Made by a program: the position numbers and the translations under genes. A stretch of DNA of 64,000 nucleotides, taken from Aphelocoma coerulescens. Its lineage: Eukaryota > Chordata > Aves > Passeriformes > Corvidae. The notes below the pieces were generated by a model, which had not been told where the DNA came from, searched no databases, and saw only the letters and a list, made by a program, of their open reading frames with translations. Positions 46,701 through 58,700 of the stretch are shown piece by piece (position 1 is the first letter of the stretch; each line of letters begins with the position of its first letter). The stretch is from contig NC_091014.1 of the NCBI RefSeq assembly GCF_041296385.1, forward strand, positions 52,346,078 through 52,410,077. The letters run 5' to 3'.

Positions 46701-49700
46701 TTATAATGCTTACATTGTTGAGGACAGTGCTGGATATGCCACTGCTCATGTTGAGGCTGTTCCACAAGTGACTGCTGGCCCTCTCACAGTGACCCAGAGA
46801 GCTCTGCTGTCCATCTGCCTTCCCAGACAGAGAGGCCTGCATGGCTTTACACATGTAGAAGGTGGCTTTCACCAGGGCATTCCTGAAACAGAAAGCAGGC
46901 TGCTTTCAAGCAATACCATGTCATGCTGCCACAACATCAGCTTTCACTCTCCCACCTTCAAGAGATACCATCATTCCTTAGACAGAAAAAAGACAGCAAT
47001 TGTTCCTCGCCTACACAGACCGCACAGAGGAATGAGAGGAAGTTGGCAAAGATTCTTTAGTGCAAAAGAACAGAGATAGTGACACCATCCTTTCCATCAC
47101 CATGTGAGTTTTGCTTGATTTTGGAATGTGGGAGACTGTGCAATTAGAACAAAGCCAAAAGACATCCCAAAAGAAGCAACTACGACCGTGACTTCCAGTC
47201 CACAGCTTTACTATCAGTCTGCAAGCCTTGACCTACACATGAACTGCTGAGCACACTGGCACTAGCAGAGCACAGGAGACATGCAGCTCCAGAGCACAGG
47301 TAGGTGTGACCCTACAGGACAGCATTAGGGGAAGGAGTCACCCCTTCAGGAGGTTGAAAAGTGTATGAGGCCTACGCACTCGGACATCTCCAAGGATTTT
47401 GGCATGCGTTCCACTTCTGCAAAATGTGACCTCACAGCTGCATCATCCCCTCTGAGCCAAGCAATTGCCATAGCCACGGCTGCTGACCACCACCGGCACA
47501 CCACGTCGGGACCTGCAAAACAGAACCATCAGCTGCAGCCCAGGAGAGCACACCCGGCTCCCTCACACTGTGAGGACAGGTATCGAGGGCCCTTGCCAGT
47601 GCCTTCTGCTGGGATTGATGCTAATGAGCCCAAACTGATCCCACGGGAACTCAGCCATCCATGTGAACGCTGAAATGTGCTGCAAGAACACAAAGGAACT
47701 TGGCAGCATGCAAACACCCTACATCTGACTGCAAGCAGAGTTTTGGATGGCGCATTTGTATCTTGTCAACAAGAACTTACCCTACCAACTTGTCTAGAAA
47801 CTGTTGACTTCCTTCCTGTCAATGATCTCCACTCACCCCCCCAAAATAACAACTCCATTCATACATACACTCATGATCGGCACTAATCACCATCAAAACA
47901 GTACATCAGGTTCCCTATGTAATTTCCTTCATTATTTAACATCCCCTCAAAAACTTCCCAAAGCCTACTGAGGGCCAAAAGACATATGTTCTGCTACTCT
48001 AACTTGCCTTTCAATTCCATGACAATATTGACCTGAACACAGACTTCTCTTTAAAAAAATAATTATTTAGTTTTCCTTTTATGTTTGCTCTATACATTTT
48101 AGGTACAGCACAGTTAGCCTGTGTCTAAAGCTCCACCAGCATCCCAGTGAGCTGCCAGGTGCTGTCTGTACCAACACCGAGCAAGACAAATACTCCAGCA
48201 GCCTGCTACCAACCCAGCCCAGATGAGCCCATGGCTCAGAGGGATTCTGCAGCCCTTGTTGGCCCACTAGATATACACCAAGGGACCAAAACAAGCACCT
48301 CCCAATATACGCCCAGAGCTTGCCTAGAGCAGAGGCTGCAGGTCTCTGGAGATTGAGGAATATATCTGACAGCTACTGTGAAAGTGGGGGCCACCCAATT
48401 CAATAGGTAATTAAGTGGAAAAAAACCCTTCCTGTACTTCAACTGCAATGCTGCTATGTTTGTTTATATGCTCCACCCTTCCTCTTGCTTTGCATTGCCA
48501 GGAGCAAGCTCTCAGGTGAGGGCACAGGGTTCAGATTGGAAATAAAATGTTGCCCAACAATACAAATAGCAGCAATCCCAGCTGGGCACTCAGCATTACA
48601 ACACAGAGCCAAATTTACAAGCCTTCTTAATCACTCTCTTCCAGTCTGAGCAGTGGTACCACACTGGCATGCAATCAGGCCTCACTCCAAGGACTGCATT
48701 TATCCTTGACTGGAGTTTGAGAGGTGGTAGGGAGCGGGAATTTGTATTGGCAGTAGATCCTGCGGCTGAAAGAGCTTCAGGTATGCCAGACTTACCCAGG
48801 GCAGACTTGAGTAGAGAATTGCTGGCAAAAGGTGGGGCTCCACTTCCCATCGAGTCCAAGAATGAGTTGAGCAATTTCAGGTACTCCATGGCACCCGAGA
48901 ATTCACTGAAACAAGAAGCAAGGCAGGCCTTTGCTATGCTGTCAAACAGAAGATACCAAGGCACTACTCGTTCACAAGTCATCTTTAAACAGTGCTGACC
49001 CATTAAGCCCACAGAGAGTTCAAGCTCTTCAAGTAACACAACACTGCTGGACTGAAGAGACCACCCCGAGAGTAAAGTGCAGAGCGATGCTCCAAAAGGA
49101 GCAGCCTCACATCTCCCTTTTCATGACCACCAGCACAGAACTAGATTTAACCTCAAGTCTCACCTCAAACACAGACATATGTTACAAGTTGTTTACAGGC
49201 TCCTTTTCAATCACTGCCTCCAAAAGAGGCTGAACTACACTTCTCTAATTATTTGCATATATGCAAATACATATGAATGGAAGTAATAGCATGTTCACAA
49301 CACTGGTCAGAGAAAATAGCATATGCAGCAATGACCTAATTTACTGGGACATGCTACAGATGAAGATCTTGAGCTCCCACCCCTAGAAGGGGACAAAAAA
49401 GTTTGCTATTTTACTAAAGCTAGTCCTTCCCATGAGGAGACAGGACTCCCACTAGTATAGTGACAATCCACCTCCCTTATTTAAATCCTGCTACCTTCTC
49501 TCATCAACAGCAGCATCTGATCACAAGCAATTAAACCAAACTGCTGCTCCTTCTCTGCTAGGAAACAGACATGAGATTGGAAAAAAAACCCAAAGCTAAG
49601 GGTACAGTATTTTCCTTCCACAGGTAGGGAAACTGGGTTATCTTCCCATCTGAGGCTTTTACCCATACTTTCTGCAGACAGGATCCTTATAGAGCTTCCC

Positions 49701-52700
49701 ATATATGTATGTAACATTTGCCTGGCACCAGAAAATCTGGAGATCAGCTAGAAACAGTGCTGAATTACTAGCAAAGGCTGGGGTTCTGCTTCCTGTGGAG
49801 TCCAGGAGAAAGGTGGACATGGTTCAGTACAAAAAGCTACTGTTTTCCACCTATTTTCCCCTTTCATTTGGTCAAAGAGCTTAGAGACAATGACAATTTC
49901 ATCCAACATCATCTTTCCTCCTCTTGCCACACGTCTGTTTGATTCTTTACTGCCGGTAAATGTTGCACTTCAGTCAGAAGAACACTCATGCACAAAGTAG
50001 CAAGCTTCTGGGTTCACTCTCTGACATGCCAGACCTTCACACTCTGAAAGCCCTGGACATACGTCCCAGTCTACAGCAGAGGTAGGTGCACGCTAATTTT
50101 AGTGCTCCTGAACATTAAATTTTATCTCAGCAGAGAAAGTGCCTTCCATTCAGTTGAGGAATCAACCAGTATTACCCCAGCTAACACCAGAAATTCCCAC
50201 CACACCCAGGTTCACCTTTGACTTAAGAGGTTTTAATACAAAGAGGCAGAGCTTGCTCTGCTAATAAACCGTGGTGGTCAGACTAACATTGCGATTCCAA
50301 GCCTTTAACAAGGACTAACCACTCAGTTTGCCCCATAGCACTTGGTCAGTGGTTATACAAGCTCTGCCTCAGAGCCTGCTGCTGTGGCCAGCAGTGCCCA
50401 GTGGGACACACATACTCACCACGACTCCTCCTCCTCTTGTCCCGCTACCTCTTTCCTAGTCTGAGGCTTCACGAGTGAATCCACCGCTCGCTCTAGCAGG
50501 TTCTCACAGAATGCCTGATGGACTTGTGCAATGGGATCCGCTAGAGGAGAAGGATAAACAAAACCATTTAACTTGAATATCCTTGTAGACACCTCCCAAG
50601 ACACCCAGAAAGAAGAATTAAAATGTAGGAAAGAGCATGAGGAAGAATAGTAGAGGGAAAATCTTGAGGAACTAATGCAATGATTTATAAAGACTAAGTT
50701 TTTAGGTCTTTTTCATCCTTTTAATCCACTTATAAAGCTGCAGCCTTTGGCCAAAGATCCCTCTGGCACTTCAGCCTCTCAGCAAAACAGTGAGGACTCT
50801 GCTCTGCAGAGGATAAACCTTAGTCACCCCAAAGTCACTCCCCAGACACTCAAGGCCACCTCTGGGCTGTGTTCCAGCAGATAAAGCGATGAGCAGTATG
50901 ACACAGCGCAGGATACAAAGGGAGGCAAGCCAGACCATGCAGGCTGAGGAGACATCTCAGCTCCTCATGCCCTCTCACCCATCAGAACCACAAGCAGGTT
51001 GGGCAGAAAAGAACAAGCTCTCAGACATGACACCCACTTTTGTCCCAGACAAGAGTGGAGAGACTGCCAGGCTCAAAGTGTTGGGATGCCACACACATCT
51101 CACCAGGATTCCTTTGCGTGCAGTACAGGCTCTCCTTCGCAGCAGACTTCACTGTCCAGCTTCGCTCCACAAAAAACTTCTGTCCCAGGGGGTGGCACAG
51201 CCAACGCAACGAGTCAGGAATGGCACTTCGCTCTGAGCTGCACAGGCTTTGAGCCTGACTTAGAAAGTAGCTCTGGTGAAAGGAGAGGACAAGATTGAGA
51301 ACAGTATCTAGGGAAAGAGCAGCACCACCAAGGACAAAGGTCGTATCATGACTACAGCTGGTATCATAATTGCAGTAGTGCTATAGCAGATGCCCTCTCC
51401 AAGATACAGCAGTGCCAGCTTCCAGGCTTTCCTAGATCTCTGCTTGAGGGTGTGATCGGGGAAGATAAGACAACTCACCGCTAGGAAGCCAAGCTTGCCT
51501 CCACAGCGGGTTTTCAAGCCAACTGCAGCCGTCAGGTGGATTTCTGCCATTGTGCTGGGTGGGATTTTTTCTTCTGCACACTCGGCCAGATTCACAGCAC
51601 ACAACGCCATGTGCAAGCCCGAGTAAGCTGAGCTGGAGGGAAGTTTACCTGTACCAGGAGGAGAAGGAAAAGTGTTAATTTTTAATCAGTAGTGCCAGCT
51701 ACTAAATACTACCATAATTTGCAGGGCTTCCTTCCTAAAGAAACAACAAAAACCTGTTGACATGAGAAGCTTATACTGCAGTTGTTTCAGCTGTTCTTAC
51801 AGAGTTCTTTTATTACATGAACCTGTTGTGTTTCAATACGTGGTCCCAGAATTTGTCAGGCTAATTTCTAACACAGCCCTCCCAGAGGAGAGAGGCTGTA
51901 GTGCTCTCCCTGTATGTTCCAGGGTCAGCTCCGAGTCTCCTCATTTGGGAAAACCAGACAGCAGATCTGCCACCTCTGCTCCCACCTGTTATGTGGAGCT
52001 GATGGAGCTTGTGATACGCTAGGGCCGCATCCCGAGCGCTGGTCTTGGCCTCATCCTCGAATCCTGCAGTGGCCTCCCTAGCCCGCCACTGATGAGAAGT
52101 CCTCTTCAGCAACCACCGCACCAGCGCCAGCTTCTGCAGGCTGTAGCGGATCACGTTCCAGGACAGGCTGCAGGCCAAGTCCAGGCGGGAAGCTGGCAGT
52201 GCTCGTCCGAGTACCGACAGGCAAGTCTGCAGGTTTGACGCAGCTGCAGCAAAATCACCCTGCAAATAACACAATGAAAGGTTCAGCAACAAAAATCACT
52301 ATCAGACACACTTTGAGACCTCCTTGGCACTGAGAAGAAGACGAACTCACGTGCAAGTCTGGACAAGATCTTTGGCAGAGGGACATCAACACAGAAACTG
52401 AAAACATAACAGCAGTTTACAACCGGCTTGAAATCTGGCCCTACACATACTTTCCACACGTGGTTCTGATCCTGCACTGCCTGTGAGATACATCAGCACT
52501 AGGTGAAAAGAGTTCCCTGCCTTGTCAAACACCATGGAAATTTCAGGGTCCCCCTATCAAAAGCCAAATGCTTCCTCAGCAATAAAGAGGACTTCCAAGA
52601 GGCTGGAGGACAGCAGACCGACAGAGCAGAGGCCAGATTCTGGACAAAACCCAAGATGTTGCTGCCAAAAATTGATACAAGATGCAGTAGCTAGGAACAA

Positions 52701-55700
52701 GGACGGAACTTAGGAGCCTCTTCCACTGCTTCCATGACTCACTAACTTAGGCTGAGGAGGACAGCAATCTGCTCAGAACAATCTGCTGGCAACAGCTTCT
52801 CTGGAATCAGACAGGATGGCCCACTCAGGGGATACCATGCTCTTGCAGGTGCCAAGCCACTGCCTCATTGGGAAACATTTACCCACAATCCCACCTAAAA
52901 GATGCATTTGATGCAAAACGCCAAGTCAACTTTACCCGTGCCAAATCCAGGTCCGCTTGCTTGCGGTGCCTCCAGAAGGTGACCGAGGACCTCGAGTGCA
53001 GCCGGGTCACCGGCTCCCCGTGCACAAGGAGCTTTATGAACACACTCAGTACAATCACTCCATTCACAAGCCACAGGATTAGGGTGGGCATCATCCAACC
53101 GAACCAACCAGCTGCATCTACAATGGACATCCCAAAAGGGAAAGTTAAATTTTAACCTGGACACCAAAAGCTTGGCAACATGATAAGCACAGACCCCAAA
53201 GGATGTCTGGCTATGCATGCCACCTGTTTAATCAGCTTTTGCAAAGACTGCAGTTCAATCAGGAAACACATATACCAACACCTCTTCATCCAAACTCCAA
53301 CCCTCAACATTCCCAACTAAATGATTATTTTTACAAGACTGATGTATAAAAAAAATGAATCAGCACTTCATTTTCCAGGAGTTGTCTTCTGATTTTTCTG
53401 TAAAACACACCCACAGGTACTCAATACTCCAGTATCATTTTCTGATCTCAGTTAAATTTACAAAGCAACACTGAGGAACCATACTTACCAGTCAGGGAAA
53501 CAACTGCATGCCTACAGCATCCCCCAACCCTCTCCCCTAAGCTGTATTTTTAACTATGAATTTTATGGAATGAGTGTATCAACAAGCCAGTTGCAAGACT
53601 CCATAGCAATGGTGTAGTAATACTTTATTAAGTGACAAAAATCAGTTACCTTAAAAACAAAGTGTGAACATGCCTCAAAGTTTGGTAAAGACAGGAGGAC
53701 ACCCCTTACCCTGAACTACTTTTCAAGGGCCTATGCCAAAAACCCAGGCTGCTGGGCTACAAATCAGTGCTGCCTCAACCTCACCACTCTGAGCCATGGC
53801 TGGTTTTATGCAAGAGGAACACTGGATGTGAACTGGAGCCACATCCAAGCTGGCTCTCCTTCCACACCCTGCCCTGAATTACTGCCCCTCCCCACCCACT
53901 AAACAAAGGTCATACAACTCCCTGAACACACAAACCCGTCCTACTGAACCACACCGACCGTCCACCTCGTGACCGGCAGCCGTCGCAGCTGCAGGTGGCT
54001 TTTAGGGAGACCACGTAAGGCTGGACACCTTCCATGGCCCAAACCATCCTAGCTCCTTACCTGACTCAATTGTCAGCACGTTCCTGCCAGAGCCATGGCG
54101 CACCAGGCTGTCGGACTCGGGGGTTCCTCGAGCGTCCAGGAGGGATGTCAGCGGATTGAAGGAGAGGCAAAGGAATGTGAGAGCACAGAGGAGTATTCGA
54201 GAGCGATCCACCATACCAAGTGCCACAGGAGGAGAGTCAGGCTCATCTTTAACCTTCAGGGGAATAGGAATGGAGAGAAAAACGAGAAAAAACCCAATGG
54301 TTACCATTCTGGAGCACAAAAAAATGTTTATGCCAAGAAAGGGGTAGGGAAGAAGGAGAAACAGAACACGTATAAATTTGCTTTTGAGCTCTAGATGAGC
54401 AAGAACTCCAGTAAAGCTTTTCCTAGCTTAGTAAGATAAGGCTGAAATATTTGAATGCCTTCAACTTCCTTCTGTGTCCAGTCATTTCAGGTGTTAACTG
54501 TATCCCTGGGTTAGGCTAGGATTAACCTTTGCTGCCCTTACTCTTTTAAGGATCTCCCAGAAAACCCACTTCTTTGACAGCCACAAAACAAACCCGTAAG
54601 ACAAAGACAGCTAACAGTTTTTTTTTCCTCTGATTACTTATGGTCTCATTAACCACAACTGATGTCATCATCCATTTCCAAGTTCTCCTGCTTTACTCCC
54701 TGGACATACATATCCTGGAAAGCCATGGGCTCCTTGGGTCATGAACATGCTCTGTAAGTCCACAGAGACTGTACAGGGGCTGAAGGATAAGCACAGTTCT
54801 TTCAGCAGCTAAGGTACGGCTCAGGTAATACAGCTCAGGAAATAGTCTCAGTCATTTAAAGAAAGGTAAGACACACACATGCACCTTCCTCATCCTTACA
54901 AAGGCTCTCTAAGCCCTCCAGACCTGCTTGCCAGATGTCTGCTGGTTCCACTCTTGAGACTAAGAATTTAAATTCTGGCTCTTACATATTCTGAAGGAGA
55001 TGCCTTGAATTTGGCAATTAAAGTCACAAATACCTTTGCATCATCAAGGAGCGGGCTTCCTGGCTCTGAATCAATGGAATAGGGGGAAAAGCCAGCCTGG
55101 GATCCTGAATCAGAAGCTGGAGGAGACATCAGCAGCACGTTCTGGTTGAAGTCATCTATCTTCAGATCCACATCATTGTCAACCAGACTGCTCAGGTCAA
55201 TGCCCTTCAACAGCTCTGCAAAAATCAGAGTGCATTATGTACCTCTTTCTCCACCCTGACTCCTGTCAGTAGCTCTCAGACTGGCTCTGTCATTGGAGTA
55301 AGATTGGTCACTGTTGATAGAACCTCTGTCAAGGATAAGAAACGGCAAGATACATCCTACATTCATGCTGACTGCCTCCCCTCTGCTGCAGAGCCTCCAC
55401 AACTTACTGTTTTTTTGGTTAGCCAGCTTCAGAACCATGTTCTCCTGCCTCAGCTTATGGTTAGCCTGCTGCAGGTATTTAATGTAGTCAATGGCTTTTC
55501 TCAGGACTCCAGACTTGTGCATCTGTAAGGAATTAAAATGTACAAAAAGCTGTTTATATTAAGAGTATCAAAGGGTGACCCCTGTTTTTAGGAATACCAC
55601 AACCCTTTGTATCACGTGGTGACAGAAAAGGGTATAAAGGACCTCTCAGCAGCTGCAAAGGAACCAATAGCAGGGCATGCTCTGTGGGCAAGGTATCAGA

Positions 55701-58700
55701 CAAAGATCACAAGGACTGAGGTCTCTCAAAGACCTTATAAAAACAGTACAATGGAAACAGATTAACATCCAAATTACAATGGAGTTCACACCTAAGTTTC
55801 AGCCAGAAATAGTCCTTTGAAAGTACCATAGTTTGTAAATGAAGTGGATCAGTTCTGGGATAGAACAAGCTGCTGTCTGATCACCACTTAATTCTGAGAT
55901 AAGTAGTTCCCTCCTTGCCTCATTCGCTTGGCCATCTCCATGCAAATCCTTGCTTCCAGCAGCAGTGGGCAAGTTTATCTTCCAAAAATAAGTCAAAAGT
56001 ACTATGAAACCACTGCACATTACCCATGTTTTCAAAAAGTAAGCTTCCACTTCCAGCAATAGGAGGTGACTTCACTAGTGCACTTATTTGTGCAGCAGCC
56101 ACAGAAGGTATCAAGAATACTACTGCCTGCTCCACCAGCATGAGGTAAAGCAAATAGGAACAAAGCCTGAATATGTGGTGCAAGAAAGCTTCCAATATTT
56201 GAGCATGCAAGAGTTTTTACAGCTCAACAGCTAAAGGAAATAAATTGGTAAGCTCTGTAAACCCTCATCCTTACTGCAGTCCCATGGAAAAGGAAACTTA
56301 ATTGAAGCAAGATCTGGTTTGGCAGAGTTATGAAAACATCCACTTGGATATTCTACCTAGAGAGCCTATTTTAAGTTAGACCTAATGTAAGAATGAATGC
56401 ATAAGGCATAGCTTATTTTCAAGAAGCAGTACCACTAGCATAGTAAAAGTAATATTTTACACATGACCCTTCCTGAATACAATTATCAAGCACAAGTGAT
56501 TCTCACCAGTCTTACCCCAATACACATGTGCATACTACTAACAGCTACGTGTACCCAAATGCTTCCTTTGGTAGAGCAATGAGCACCTGAAAACAAAGTA
56601 TTTATGGCACCCCATTTGCATTTATTCCCCATCTTTACCTTGGCATCTGTCCCCATGACAAGGTCCTTCAGCTCAATGATTTTGTCATTTATGGACGACC
56701 GGTAGCGCTTTTCAATGATGTTATGAGTTGTTCTCCTCTCTCCTTCTTTAGGTGGTTCAGGTTGCTTGACACCCCCAGGAACTTGTTTGATAGGCACCTT
56801 TTCTTGTCCCACCATCACAGGCATAGTGGTCAAAATGGTCCCATTGCTCCCAACGAGGGTCTACAAAGACCACATGTAACAAGTATCAAGAGCTATCAGC
56901 CAATTTAGATAAGGTTTATGATGGCAAAAGAAAAAGGAGTAAATAAAAGAATCAGGAAAAGTTGGTACAGCTCAGGAAAGATGTGAGATGCCAAATTCCT
57001 TCCATCTTTCTTAGCTGGCACAAGCATTGGCACAGCAACACAGGAAAATCTGTCACTCTGGCTCCCACACTGGTCACTGTGGAATAAGAACATCTCTTGT
57101 TCTCCAAGCACATCAACACTTCTGCCAACACTACGCTCTGTTCATCCACTTAAATAAAGAAAGGGACTGAGGCTCCTCCTTGTTCCTACAATCCTCACAC
57201 TCCAAGTGTCCAAATCCACCTTTTCTTTGGATAAATAGTCATCAAAACAGCAACAACCCACACTACTTCCAACTAGTAATGACAATGCTAGAAAGGATCC
57301 AACTATGAAAAAACAACCTGTGGCTTGAGGAATGCAGTTGATTTGAATTTGATTAAATTAAGAAAAAAAATCCATAAGCTATAAAAATGCCTTAATATGA
57401 GGAACTAAGACTAATGAGTGATATACAGCAGTGTGAAAAGCTCAAACTTGGACATCTAGATGTAGGACAGACCATCTACAGCAAACTAAAGCAGTATGTA
57501 CTCAAGAGATAAAATATGATGAATCCCATCAGAACAGTTGCACAGAGGGGCTCCTAGGACACTTGTAGTGAAAGAAAGTTTAGACTGCTTAATCCAGCAA
57601 AGCAGGATTTAGAAAGGCACCTGTGTTCTCTGAAGTACACCAAGGATCAGGGAAGCAAGTAGCTATGGAGAGTAAGAGTTATTTCAGTCAAAAGACAATA
57701 ATAACTAGCCTAGAGCAACTAGCTATGAGCAATCACAGGAACAATTTTCACTCTGAAATAGCCTTCTAACTGGGATACCAGAAATTAATTTAGTTTCACT
57801 TCAAGATGGAACTTGACAAATAAGTGAATTTAAGTCTTATAATACCTTTCCTTGGCTAATATCCACCAAATTTCAATGTGTTCAAACATGCCTCAGATAG
57901 ACACAATCTCTTAAGCCTCAAGTTGTGTGAAAACATCATCTAAAAGCAAGCAGGTTAATTGAAGATCTTAGCCTGGCTGCTAATAAGCATCTAAGAAGCA
58001 TACCATGCTATTGCAAAAGAAGTCAAAATTTAGGTCCACACGTGCAAATTTATCTCCCCAAGTAAATATGCGTACAGAGATATCTGTTCAGAACACACAG
58101 TATCATAATAAATGTTTCTTTGGGGGCATAAGTTTCTAAGAGTTGATTAGAAGTGGAGGCCATGAAGCTCAACTGCCACCTCCAATGATTATAACAAATC
58201 CTCACTGCAAATGCCCTCCGAAAAGCAGCTTAATCAGTTGTCACATTCAATATACTACTATTAGACACTACTAAAGGGGCAAAAGGAAGTTCCACAGCTA
58301 CTCTGAGCCAGTTAGCTTTCAGTTTCAAGTTAAAAACTGGACTGAGTTTTTAGGTCATATTCCTCTCCTTGTAATACCAGAAAAAGGTAAACAGAAATGT
58401 GCCCTTGGTCTTTGCTTACTGGCCATGGGAGGCTGCCAAACAGTACAATCTGTGTGTTTAGCCTTGACAAAAATGCAGTATTATTCACCCTGGATGTGTG
58501 TAGAACAGCCCTCAAAACCCCTTCTTGTCTGCACTGCTGCAGAATACTAAAGCTCAAGTCTCTTCCTTGCGTTAATAGGAGAGGACATCATTGAGGAGAG
58601 GGATAGAAGGACATCCATAGGGTACCTGCAGAGCTGTGGTCTGAATGGGAGCAGTGAGTGCTGTCAGCGCTGGGTTCTGTACTGCAGCCATCACAGGATT

